A DNA stretch of 64,000 bases from Theropithecus gelada (taxonomy: Eukaryota; Chordata; Mammalia; Primates; Cercopithecidae). A program made the translations under genes and the position numbers. This document shows positions 43,046-54,132 of the stretch, one piece after another (the stretch's first letter is position 1; each line of letters opens with the position of its first letter). The stretch lies in NCBI RefSeq assembly GCF_003255815.1, contig NC_037669.1, forward strand, positions 135,681,558 through 135,745,557, read 5' to 3'. The notes beneath the pieces were generated by a model that did not search any database, had not been told where the DNA came from, and saw only the letters and a program-made list of their open reading frames with translations.

Positions 43046-45471
43046 GAGAAGTCAGAGGCTACACTGTCAGCACAAGGGAAGCCTACAGATGGGCTTGATG
43101 ACAGGCAGCTAACTTCCCACTGTGCAGAATCCCTGAGGCAGAGGCCTGCCAGGAAACAGGGCCGGCAGCAGGAAAGGCTCAGCCGGGCTCAGGCTGACAC
43201 CCTCTGCCCAAAGCCTTTTCCTGTGGTTGGAGGTCCTTTCCTTTCCAGGCTGGTCAGCTGGGGCCTGAGCAGCCAGGAGCATCACGGGAACATGGAGAAG
43301 ACACATTGGGTGTGACGCCAAGGACAGACCTGACTGAGGTACAAATGTCATAGGGAGACTTTGGTAAAGATGGCACTGTTCAGCAACTGAAGGGGCTGTC
43401 CAGGGCCGAGTAAGGATCCTGCCATTAAAGTATGGGATACTATAGAAAGGCCCAAACACAGCTGAGGATTGGGGGTGGATAAGCTCGGAGGTCCTTTTCA
43501 ACTGTGTGAGCTCTGTGAGGACAATATAGTATGGCATATTCAGTGAGGCTCTGTCCCTTATAATTCCTGCAGTAGTCATTGCTTAGAATGGCCACGACAC
43601 CACAGAATGCAGAGGTTCACCTTCAGAGTTGAGGGGAAAGAGCTCTGGGTATACCTGAGAGCTTTGGAGGAATCTGATCAGGCATCCCAGGATCCTCCCA
43701 GCCTGTAGATAACAACAGTCTTTACAACGGGAAAGGGAGGCAGCCAGAGGAAGGAAGAGAACTAGACATTGATACGGGTCCCTGGGAGGAGCCCACAGGA
43801 GATGGGTTATTGGCAGTACTCTAGGGTGAGCTAGGGGAGAAGTGTGGCCCAGCACAGTTGCAATGTACTCCTTTACACCTCCCACTGCAGACCCTGCTCC
43901 AAGCCTCACAGCACGCTTGAGTTGAAATGGCAGCAGGAAGCCTGGGCAGCTGCCCCTGAGCCAGCCTCACAGAGCTCAGCAGTGTCCCAGGACAGTGCAG
44001 GGGGCTTCAGAACATGCCCTGAGAGACAGCCTGAGGAGGCCCCACTGGTGGGACTGGGCGGTGTGGACTTGCATGGATGAAGACTCAAGACCTAGCGGGA
44101 GCAAGGGTGGCCCACCCCAAACTCACCTTGGCTCTGTGTGACTCTCCCCGAAAGAGGCACTGCCCCAGAGGAAGGCAGGGAGAGACCCTGAATTGCCTGA
44201 GGTTGTTTCACACATCTACTAGAATAAATAAAAGTAAACCCAGAAGTAAAGAATGTCACGGGTCTCGCACAGCTCAGCTGGTGAGGCAAGACTCTTACCC
44301 ACCTCAAGGCCTTTCATTTGTCAGGAGGGCCAGTGAGGGGACTTAGGGACTGAGTGGAGCTTCTGCCAGAACGCACTATACCAGGCCCCTCCACCTCCAA
44401 ACAGGCTGGAAGAAATCTCTGTGAGTCCAGAAGTTTGCACTGCCAATTAGATGCCAAATGAAGGTTAGAAAGTAAGAAGAAATTAGGGGGCAATGAACAA
44501 TCGGATAGTAAGTGGTAAATTAGAGGAAATGGAGCCTTAATTAACATCAGGTGGATGCTGAAAGACTGGATGGAGCCCAGCGTGCCAGGCAGCGGGACAG
44601 AGCCTACATCCGCGCATGCCTGTCTTCACGTCTCTGTTGCCTCTTCCCAAGAAGCTCACATGCTCCCCTGACATGGAGCTTCCCTTGTGTTATCACAGAG
44701 TTGTCTGCTTAGCCCCGACTATTCTGTTCACTGGATTCCATGTTTGATTTATTTGCTTACCTGCCCTGATGGATTCAGCGTGAGACACACTCAGTGTGGC
44801 CAACCAAGACAATAACAAAAGCATTATGTTTGCTCTGAGATTACTTGAAAAAGTCAGCAATCTTTCTTATGAGATCTTTCTAGATGCGTTCAAGTTGTCA
44901 GTTCCTTTCCATACTGGATGGTCCCCAAATTAGGTTGTTCTCCCACCGCACCATCTTTTAATCTGTCTGATCCCTTCCGTGTACTACGTCCCTCCCATGA
45001 CACCTGTGCAAATCTCACAGCAAACTTTTCACACACGGTGTCTCAGCTGCTGAGCCCTGCTCTCACGCTCCCTGCACAGCTGGGTGAGGGGACAGGCTGC
45101 CCCTGCACTTAGCCTAGTGCCAGGGACACAGCAAGTACTAGGAATTATTTAATTAAAAAAGATATTATTTAATGATTAACCAGAATTCTGTGACATAGTA
45201 TCTCTGGCATTACATAAGCAATGCTTTCCTGAAAATTTTGGTGAATCAAAACACATTTTCATGGAGTTATATCTTAATTTCTGAAATGCTTTATTTTTAT
45301 TTCTTGCTCATCTTCAGGAGGCAAAGGCTATGAAGCAATTTAGAATTCAATTTTTCCTCTTGTGACCGCTCTTGTCAAGTAAAACACTCTATAAATCAAA
45401 ATCTAAATATATTCAGAACACTTCTTTTTTGGAGAAGATTTTTTTCTCTGTGAGGAAAATAATCACTCTCC
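43046..45471. other. GC-richer single-copy block, no proven gene
   Basis: 43046-44640 is noticeably richer in G and C than its neighbours and has no recognisable transposon. The longest frame is 156 codons on the minus strand (43109-43579). It has no domain I recognise and no clear splice context. Frames on plus and minus overlap at 43583-44547. 45080-45150 may be a short L2 3' end. Confidence 0.4.
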
Positions 45472-45729
45472 TTTTTTTTTTTGAGACAGGGTCTCTCTCT
45501 GTTGCCGGGGCTGGAGTGCAGTGGCAGTGGTGCAATCCTCCCACATCAGCCTCTTAAGAAGCTGGAACTATAGGCACGTTCTCCTATGCCCAGCTAATTT
45601 TTTATTTTTTGTAGAGATGGGGTCTCACTATGTTGTCCAGGCTGATCTTGAACTCCTGGGCTCAATGATCCACCTTTCCCTGTCTCCCAAAGTGCTGAGA
45701 TTATAGGCATAAACCACTGTGCCTGCCCT
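45472..45729 (-). mobile_element. AluJ SINE, antisense, internally deleted
   Basis: 'gagacagggtctctctctgttgc' to 'aaccactgtgcctgccc'. About 50 bp are missing in the right-arm half after 'gtggtgcaatcc', compared with a full Alu. Confidence 0.93.
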
Positions 45730-46132
45730 TTTCCTCTTAACTAATCTGACCAACTCAGCTTTTTATCTCATTTATCTGACATTTTAAAAACATCTGTACT
45801 CACATGCTCAGAACTGAACCAAAGTTATCCTGACATGATCACTTGTCATTAAGGATTGTCAGAATACAATGATAAAAGACACAGGTAACAATAACATAAA
45901 AATAACAAGTCATGCATACAAATGTTGGTATATGTAAAATAGAACACTCAGCTCTGCATTTTGAAACTAGTTGGGAAAAAGATGAACAAAATTTGAAAAG
46001 ATCTGTCCTAGGCTAAGAAGAAAATCCAGACTAGACAACACCAATAGGCTAAACATACATAAGAAATAAGAAAAAGGAATTACAGAGGGGAGAAAAGAAC
46101 CCAGTAGAAAATGAAAATTAAATAAGAAAAAC
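45730..46132. other. AT-rich single-copy DNA
   Basis: No gene or repeat is recognised. Confidence 0.4.
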
Positions 46133-46420
46133 AGCTGGGCACAGTGGCTCATGCCTGTAATCCTAACACTTTGTGAGGCTGACGCAGGTGGATTGCTGGA
46201 GCCCAGGAGTTGACAACCAGCCTGGGCAACATGGTGAAATCCCATCTCTACAAAAAAATAACAAAAAAGTTTGCTGGGTTTACTGGCACTTGCCTGTGGT
46301 CGCAGCTGCTCACGAGGCTGAGGTGGGAGGATCACCTGAGCCCAGGAGGTCAAGGTGTAGTGAGGCGTGATGGTGCCACTGCACTCCAGCCTGGGTGACA
46401 GAGTGAGACCCTGTCTCAAA
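46133..46420 (+). mobile_element. AluJ SINE, sense
   Basis: 'agctgggcacagtggctcatg' to 'gagtgagaccctgtctcaaag', with AluJ wording such as 'ggattgctggagcccaggag'. It has numerous changes and no clean A-tail. The 161-codon minus frame is Alu-derived. Confidence 0.93.
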
Positions 46421-46530
46421 GAACCAGAAGAAGGAGAAAGGCAAGAAGACAAGAAGCTGGAGAATTGGTAGAAGTGGTAAGGTGGAAGAAAAGAAAAATA
46501 GAAAAGTAGAAGAGGTAAGGTAGAAGGTGA
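46421..46530. repeat. GA-rich tract after the AluJ
   Basis: About 110 bp of AGAAGGAG, GGTAAGGT and AAAAG units, probably a decayed and expanded Alu tail. Confidence 0.75.
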
Positions 46531-47319
46531 CCAACCATTGCCTCATTGCTATTGATTATCTTCCTCTCATTAGAAAGTATTGTGAAGCAGACAGGTATTT
46601 ACACAGGGAACTTTGCTAATGCCTCCTCGGGGAGTTGTACTGAACTGTTTACGGGTTGGCTTTCCAACATAGGGCTGGGCCAGAGACAGGAAGGGCAGTT
46701 TCTGTTGCAGTCCATCAGTGGTGGGAACATCATGTGAATGCCCTGTCTCCAGATTTCTCACTTTTTTTTCTTCCACTTGCCCCTAAATAACCTCAGAAGG
46801 ACAAATTAAATGGTGCCTCTAGATTGATTATCATTTCTGTTAGTTGATGTAATATAATAAAGTGATTGAAAATTCAGAAGCTGCATAACTAAGCGTGTGT
46901 TCCTTAACTTCCCTGTGTCTGTTTCCTCTGTGAAGTCAGGGAAACAGAAGCTCCTGCTGCTAAACACCAGGATGCTTCTTGCATGATTTCTTATAAGGTT
47001 CTTCAATAGAGGCTGATAGCATGATCTAATAAAAGCCATTCTGTGTTCAGGTACAGCATCAAAATACAGTCAGTGGCCTGGCTTAGTACAGAGAAGAATT
47101 TTAGAGGGTCCAGAGGATTCTTCCTAAATACTAATTATTCAACTGAGCTTTTGAGAATGGAGAGAACCATTAAGGATGGGCACCATGTATAGAGGCTTCT
47201 TTACATTCACTCAAACCAGGCCTCAATCCTAGATACACGCTTCCTGGGAAATCACGTCCATTCCCATGGATTCAATAACAATATGGGATTTAGGTTGACA
47301 ATTCCCAGTTATTCCTTCA
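46531..47319. other. single-copy DNA
   Basis: No gene is seen. 46850-46950 ('ttccttaacttccctgtgtctg' then 'tttcctctgtgaagtc') may be a diverged sense MIR. Confidence 0.4.
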
Positions 47320-48040
47320 GATTGGAGCACTCCCCCCTCCGAACTGCAGACACAGGTGCAGAACCGTCTGTCTTATAACTCCACTTGGATGCCATGCAGT
47401 TATCTCAAACCTTACATGTCTAAAATGGAACACAAGTTTTTTCCTCCAAAACCTGTTCCTTTACTCAGTAAATGGAACCACCATCCCCATGTCTCAGGCT
47501 AGCAACCTGGGAGGAGTCCTATTTCTCAGTCTCTCATGCCCAATCCACTGACAAGAAACATCAGTTCCACCCCTAACATATCTCAACCCACCGCCCTGAA
47601 CCTTTGCTGACACTTCCCTGGTCTGATCACTACTGTCTACTGCCTTAACGCTGCAACAGACCCTTGCTGGTCTGCTTCTTCTGCAGCCAAGCCAAGTTCT
47701 TTCCCAACTCAGGGCCTTTGCATATTCGATTCTCATTGTCTGGATGCTCTCCCACTTACTCTTTACTATCCTCTCCTTTTTAGGCCTCAGCTTCAATGTT
47801 ACAGCCTCCAAAAAGCCAAACTAACCATCCTATCTAAAAGTCACTCTCTTGTGACTTTCTGTCTAAACCCCATTTTTTGTTTGGTGTTTTTTCCCTTCAT
47901 ATCTCCTATCCTAGCCTACACTATTTTATTGTGTCTGTTTTTGTTGGCTTGCATATAGCAGAAAGGGGCCCTGTGTGCCCTGTTCTCCCTGTCTCCCTAA
48001 TGTGTATAACAATGCCTGACCCTTGTTAGATGATTCATAT
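47320..48040 (+). mobile_element. L2 LINE, sense, ORF2 end plus 3' UTR
   Basis: 'ctccacttggatgccatgcag', 'ctcaaaccttacatgtctaaaa', 'tactcagtaaatggaacc', 'gcaacctgggaggagtcc', 'actcagggcctttgcatattc' and later 'gtataacaatgcctgaccc' are in L2 order. The first part still resembles the L2 segment just after the RT active site (N-M-S-K-T-E-like). It is frameshifted and dead. Confidence 0.9.
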
Positions 48041-49289
48041 GTATTTCCTAATTTAAAAATGAATGGAGGATGGACAAGAATTTTTGTAACTAATCCCTGT
48101 TTCTGGTTTCATTTATTTTGCCCTGCCAGATCCATACTGTGTGAATTTAGAGAATTTTCCATGGGAAACTCACAAAAGTACCAAATTAGTTTGAAGTACA
48201 CAAAGATGGGTGGATTTTAAGAAAATTTAAAGGGTACAACTTTGAAGAGCTTGGAAATGATGTTTGGAAGGAAGATACCACTCAGAAATGATGAACAAGC
48301 TGTCCCAATTAGTTGAAATGTGAGTCTATCCAACAACCTTATGACTGGGCTTCTCCAGATTCTTTAAGTACTATTTTGATTTATTTTCTTGGGGCAATAA
48401 CATACTATAATGGGCACATTTCCATATGAAATGTGCTAACTGGTGGATGAGTTCTTTATAATATGGAACTAAAGAAGTTCAAACTTACTGATTCTCTAGC
48501 TCCTTCCAATGATTTAGGTTCTCACTGATGGCAAAACCATCAGAGAAAGACAGAGGTGTCTTCTCAGAGTCTTCAGGAGTCTTCAGAGGACTCAAGCTCA
48601 GAAAGGTAACTTTTTCCTCACACTGCAAGCAATAAAGTCCTTAACTCACCTGTTAGGGCTGATTCTCGAGGCTGGAAACTGCATTTGCAGCTGAGTTGGA
48701 TGTGACCAGTGATCTCATTTCTCCTGGGATTATTTCAGTGTTCGCTGCTCTAGTTTTCTTTTCTCTATAGTTTCCTTGGTCTCAACACAAATACTGATCA
48801 GAGTCTTTATCTGGTACTTGAGGCTAAACATTTTTTCCTTTTTCTTTTTGTCTTTAAAACGAATTAAAATCTGTGTTACCTTTTTTAACCTTAAGGGTAA
48901 TAAATTAATAAATACATATTTTGTATTTCAGGGATTTTTCTTTACATATTTACACCACAGACCAGAAATAACTTATAAGCAAATACACTCTGAAAAGAAA
49001 ATAATATCATTTAGGTTCCCTCTCTATCTCTTTGACTATCTCAGTAAGAGAGGTGGGTTCATTCTATTGCTCTAATATCAGTCAACTCACAAGTTTTTTG
49101 ACAATGACATGCTGACAAGAGCAGAACTGAGTGAGCAAGATGTGTGAAAAACATCTGCTGAAAACTCATCTGATAAATAAATACAAAGGCTATAACTGAA
49201 AAAAAAAAACATTTCCACAAAATTAATCAACTTCTGGATTTCTCCTAGACCCTTCCATATTTGACTACTTAATTTTTGATGATTATTGT
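48041..49289. other. AT-rich single-copy DNA
   Basis: No exon or confident repeat. The 99-codon plus frame at 48776-49075 is Phe/Ile-rich, as expected for AT-rich chance sequence. Confidence 0.4.
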
Positions 49290-49430
49290 AGCTAGCTTTG
49301 GTTGATTACTTATTATGAATAAGACAATTTATGCATATTATTGAATTTAATCCTCACACCAACCTGAAGCTTATGATACTTGTTTTTTAGGAAAGAAAAA
49401 CTGGTACATAGTAAGTTTTCTCCTGATTAT
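49290..49430 (-). mobile_element. MIR SINE, antisense, diverged
   Basis: 'ttgaatttaatcctcacacc', 'aacctgaagcttatgatact' and 'aggaaagaaaaactggtac' follow antisense MIR. Confidence 0.55.
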
Positions 49431-49613
49431 TAAGCATTTAAGAGACAATGTCATGATCGGCACTGAAATCTTGGCCAATCACAAATTCTATGCCTCTTCC
49501 CACCAGGCGCCACTCTCTTTAGTGAAGTGTAGCTGTTCCTTATTTGTCCAGAGACATGATTCTTCTGCTAATTTATTTCTTTGTGGACTTTCATATTACC
49601 ATACTTGTCATAG

Positions 49614-49741
49614 ACCACATATTCATCAGTACTTCACACATACAAATTATGTTATTTCCTCCGAGTTTTTCTCCTACCACATATACATCAGTACTTCATA
49701 CATACAAATTACATTATTTCCTCTGAGTGTTTCTCCTACCA
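49614..49741. repeat. 62-bp tandem duplication
   Basis: 'accacatattcatcagtac' at 49614 and 'accacatatacatcagtac' at 49676 begin two copies ending 'ctcct' at 49675 and 49737. The copies differ at about seven positions. Confidence 0.94.
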
Positions 49742-49782
49742 GTTCAAAAGTAACAGGGCTTAAGCCATAGTTAATTTGCTTT

Positions 49783-49860
49783 ATTTCCCTTTAGGTGTCT
49801 GCAAGAAGAGTTTTTTTGCTCTTCTCCATTTCCCTTTAGATGTCTGATAGAAGAGTTTTC
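49783..49860. repeat. 45-bp-period tandem duplication
   Basis: 'atttccctttaggtgtctg' at 49783 and 'atttccctttagatgtctg' at 49828. Similarity covers about 33 bases in each copy. Confidence 0.9.
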
Positions 49861-49947
49861 CGTGTTCATATAGTTAATTATATTTTTTGGAGTAGCTCCA
49901 AAAGACATAATTAACTGTATGAATATGGAAAATGGCACATCAGACCA
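49841..49947. repeat. long imperfect hairpin (106-bp inverted repeat)
   Basis: Left text 'ttttccgtgttcatatag', 'ttaattata' pairs with right text 'cataattaactgtatg', 'aatatggaaaa' with very few mismatches. The centre 'ttttggag tag ctccaaaa' pairs as well, and the outer 'tgtctgat' pairs with 'atcagacc'. It is probably a palindromic transposon remnant. No family is recognised. Confidence 0.88.
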
Positions 49948-51279
49948 TGATAGCCATTAATACATATTGCTGTGATTTCAGGTACATGCTAAATATTCAT
50001 CTAATTTAAGCTTGTACTCCTCCCATTTGTTTCTTTAGAACAATGAGATGGCTCCAAAAATTAAGCTGAGCAAACTTGTATTTATTTCAATTCAGTATTC
50101 TATAGTGAGATGCTGTTCAGTAGCACAGCATAAGACATCCTCATTGATTTACTTTGCTTTCTTTTTTTGTTATCTTTTCCTTCTCTTCTTTCATATAGAG
50201 GCCAGAACTGATCATTCTTCTCTGTTTCTAGTGCAAATTGGAGTTGGTGGAAAATATTCAAACACTGTATTTCTGAATCAGTTCCGAATTGCTTCTGAAA
50301 GAGTTTCTGCCTCAAGCTGTCCCTAGCCACCAAAGTCCCAGCTGCTATCCTGTCCCTCTATCTGTCCTCACTACTCAACAACTAAAAGGTTAATGCTCTG
50401 CTATAGCACATGGGCTAACCTATCAGCCCTGCATCCAATAGAATTTGTCCCAGCCAAATGTAGTCATACAAACACCTTTCTCATTCTCATTTCCTTGAAT
50501 CCAAGGTTCTCAAATGGAACACTCTCAAACTAAAACACTTTTGCTTTGTAGGCCGTAATACAATGTTAACCTTGGAGACAGGTACCAGCCATAAATCCAT
50601 CAATCTGCTTTAAATTTAAGTTTCATTATCTAAAATTCCAGGCTATTTGAGTTTTCCTTGTATTAAGATTACACTTGAACAAAAATAGAGTATATCTTTA
50701 TTTTAATTATATGCTAAACTTACAGAATCTAGGACCATAATAAAAAAGTAAATTAAAATGCAACTTCAAAGTGACATATTTATTTCTAAAATGTCAATCC
50801 ATTTCCTTCACTCCAAAACAAACATTATTAATGTAGAGATCAGTTTTTCACCTTTGTCACTAGGAAAAGGGAAATTACAAAGCCTCTTGAATCTCATCCA
50901 CTGCCTGCTGAACACAACATGCAATTAAAATACAAGTAAATAAAACAAATCATACTATTTATCTGTTTATATGAATAGTTCTCATTCCAGAAAATATTTT
51001 AAGCAACTCATTGTTATTTGGGAGGAGAATGCTTAAGGTAATTTGATTTTATTTTGGCTATTTAGAATGTGAACTCTGGGAGGAAGAGGCGATACCATCT
51101 GGGGTACCATGCATATGCATGGATGCCCAAGAGGTTGATGTTCCATTTTCCTGGAGCTAGGACGTAATGGGATCTTAGAGCTTCAGAACACAAACTTACA
51201 AACAGGTCCCATTTAGTTGTATGCTATTCTCTCAGTTTATTTCTTTTTATTTTTATCTCATTTTAAAAAATCTCTTCGC
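49948..51279. other. AT-rich single-copy DNA
   Basis: No gene or confident repeat. A 92-codon plus frame at 50048-50326 overlaps an antisense frame and has no domain. Confidence 0.4.
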
Positions 51280-51447
51280 TAGTGTTTCTCGAAATGTAAT
51301 CCTTAGACCATGTTGCTCAGAATCACTCAGAACCCTCCCAGGCCCACTGAAACAGAATCTTTGGGTTTAGAAACGTATTATCTGATATGAAAGCAGTTAA
51401 TATCCTCCCATGGATTTTTAGACATATGAGTTTGAGATTCACTGCTC
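51280..51447. mobile_element. hAT-Charlie relic
   Basis: Ends 'tagtgtttctcgaaatg' and 'gagtttgagattcactgct' form an inverted pair. Inside is 'tgctcagaatcactcagaacc' and 'cactgaaacagaatctttggg', in the MER5 style. Confidence 0.7.
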
Positions 51448-52654
51448 TAGTTTTTAGTAAAGCCTTGTTTAAATATTCCCACCCTCTCTCAGCTGTGCGC
51501 TGAACAGATTGTAGGTTCACCTGTGGTTATGCACATGGCAAGAATATTAAGAGGGAGGTACCCAGCATCTAAGACCTGTGGTGAGGGGTAGGCAGTCAGT
51601 AGCAGCTTTCAGAACAGGAAAATGGCTCTCGGCAGATGAGGAGAGAAGAGAGCATAAAAAAAATCAGCGCTGAGAAGTTGAGCAGTTCTTTGTCACAGGG
51701 CAAATTTCCCCTTTTCCTTAGAGAGGACCTTAGAGGACCATGTTTTATTTTGTTGAGGGAGATGATCCTGTCCTTTATAATCCTAATAGATCCTTTAGGA
51801 AGTTAGCCAGAAAGAGCTGAGCTCAAATGATAGTGATATTGAGCTCCCTGATAAAAAGACATTGTGGGGGTGGGGTATCTGTGGCCAAGGCAGGCTCCAT
51901 TGACAGAACTGAAAGGAGGGGAGGGGGTTGCTGCTAAGAGATCCTTACCAGATAGGAGACTGCCTGGGTATCAAGAAAGAAGACATCTAATCAAGATGTT
52001 GTGGTTTTAGCAAATTACTGAATAGGAAAGTAATAATATAATCAATTAGCCAGGATCTTAACTGCTAAAAGAAATCCAGAGGGAGCCAAATGTGTCGAAC
52101 TGGATCTTCACATTCTAGTAAGAAGCAGCAATACACATTTTTCTGCTTAGACTTTCTTTTCTTTAACTTCTTGGTATTTCTTCATTTATATATTTATATA
52201 AATTAGCTGTTATGGTGCTACTATAAAGAAGTAGGCTCTTTGTGTAGTCACTGGTGATTGTTCCCTGGGTTTATTAAACTCTCCAATCCTAAAGATGCTG
52301 GTACCTAAACCATGATGCTTTTGATGTTATCAGAACCAAGATCAAAGTCAACCAGCCAAGGGGAGACAAAGAGGGAAGGTCTCAACTACAATGAGAACTG
52401 GGGCCTTTCCAATAAGCCCCATACCCTCCCACAAGCTGGGGAGGCTGAAAAGGCCCTGACTCGGAAGGCCAATTTGCTGAAAGAAGCTTCTCTGTAGCCA
52501 GAGGAGAAATCCCTCCCCCTCCCTCGACCTCAGGTCTGTGAGTATACTTCATGGAACCATCACAAACTCCCACATAGCTTTTTACCTGCTTAGAGCAGTC
52601 AGGTAGGGGATCTGTGGCCAGAAGCCAATCTGTTTTAAGGCCTAAACTCAAAGA
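51448..52654. other. single-copy DNA
   Basis: No gene or repeat is recognised. Confidence 0.4.
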
Positions 52655-52798
52655 GTAGGCCAGCAGCAGCATCAGCATCACCTGGGAGCTGATTAGGAAT
52701 ACAGAATCCAGAGCCCCTCCTCAGACCTACTGAATCAGAAACTGTATTTCAGCAAGAACTGAGGTGATTCCTGTGCATATTAAAATTAGAGAAACACT
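52655..52798 (+). mobile_element. MER5-type hAT-Charlie fragment
   Basis: 'ccagcagcagcatcagcatc', 'acctgggagctgattagg', 'cagacctactgaatcagaaac' and the end 'tagagaaacact' follow MER5A/B. The left end is missing. Confidence 0.85.
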
Positions 52799-53187
52799 AA
52801 CCTAAGATACAGAGAAGAAAATACTTCAAAGCTGAAGCAACTAGAGAGCTGTATGATTAAAATCCATTTTATGCAGGAAGATCTAAGTTTCCAGCCTGGG
52901 AAGCAGAGACTGAATAAGGAGGTGAGGGTAAGGAGGCTAATACGATTTTTTATAATAATGAAAGGGTCTGTGCAAATTATGTTTCCCATGGCAGTTTTCT
53001 TCCTTAACATGTATGTAAACATTGACTCTAGTGATTGTTTTGGGGAGAAGTATCTGTGTGTCTAATTCCGTAGCTCACATCTATGTGCTCAGGAAGAATT
53101 CTTGTGCACCTCAAGAGGGTGAGAACATCTTGAAAAGCTCCCCATTGGACTTCCCTCTTGAAGATCCCCAGTCAGGTCAGTCAATCC

Positions 53188-53331
53188 CAGTGTTCCTCAG
53201 CCCTGGTCATTCATTAGAAACACATAGGGAGCTTTCAAAAATTCCAACGCCCAAGCCCCATTTCCAACCAGTTCAATGTGAATCTCTGGGTTTGCAGCTC
53301 TGTGCATGGGTATTTCTAAAAGCTCTCAGCA
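53188..53331. mobile_element. hAT-Charlie fragment, MER58-like
   Basis: 'cagtgttcctcagccctgg', 'ttagaaacacatagggagc', 'gcccaagccccatttcc' and 'gggtatttctaaaagctc' match the MER58/MER5 style. The right end is lost. Confidence 0.7.
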
Positions 53332-53847
53332 TCTACTGGCCAGGCTGACTAAGTTGGTATTGGGAACTGTATGATGTGTCATGGAGGCCATGGTTAGGCA
53401 CTGAGGTTTGTCCATAAGGAGACCCCACGTGAACAGCTTCACTTTCTTTGGTGCACTACCTCGGATTAAGATGATAGTCAGTGAAGCTTGCATTGATAAA
53501 CTTTTCTAACTGAACTAGACGTCTAAATTCCTTTAGGTCTCCCCAGTGCTGAAGTGTAGTCTAGCTCTAGTACCACCTGTGGTTGAGGTGGCATAGAGGC
53601 AAAAAGAAATGCAGAAGTGAAAGGAAGTGTGGCTTCCCCACACTCACACTTTCTTTGTCATTCATCTGTTTGTTGGGGATGGAGTATTATTGAAGCCACC
53701 AGGCATTTCAAGTGGCATCCACAATGAAGCTGAAGGTAGCACAAGTTCACCTGGGAGCATGGAGGTGGTGTGAGAGGTGGGAGAAGCTGCCAGGGAGTGG
53801 CTCTGGTAAGGGCAGGGGATAAACCTTTCTAGACATATCCTCGTACT
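53332..53847. other. single-copy DNA
   Basis: No gene or repeat is recognised. Confidence 0.4.
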
Positions 53848-54132
53848 GTTTTTTAAATTGATAGTTATGACCCATTAGTGTGTCATGAAATCTATTTTAA
53901 AGGTCACATCCAGTATATTAAAATAGAATAAAAGGTCACAGAATGAAATGAAATAGAATACAAAATATCAGAGCTCAAGGTCCATCCCATATCTAAGGAT
54001 AATTATTGTTTTGTGAAATTCTGGTTTATGGTACAATATGTATATGTATGTATGCATTAGGTCACCACACAAAATGTATTTCTTTCTATATTTTTTTCTA
54101 TGATTGTGTGCAAAGTATTTGAGAACCACAGG
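53848..54132. mobile_element. probable hAT-type relic
   Basis: 'atgacccattagtgtgtcatg' with 'aaatctattttaaaggtcac' and an end 'gtatttgagaaccacag' are typical of a mammalian hAT element with 'gtgggtcatgaaat' wording. Diverged, with an uncertain left edge. Confidence 0.5.

Noticed and set aside
43109..43579. 156-codon minus frame as a real gene
   Set aside because: No recognised domain or exon signals. Kept only as a finding to test.
45967..46452. 161-codon minus frame
   Set aside because: AluJ-derived with low-complexity ends.
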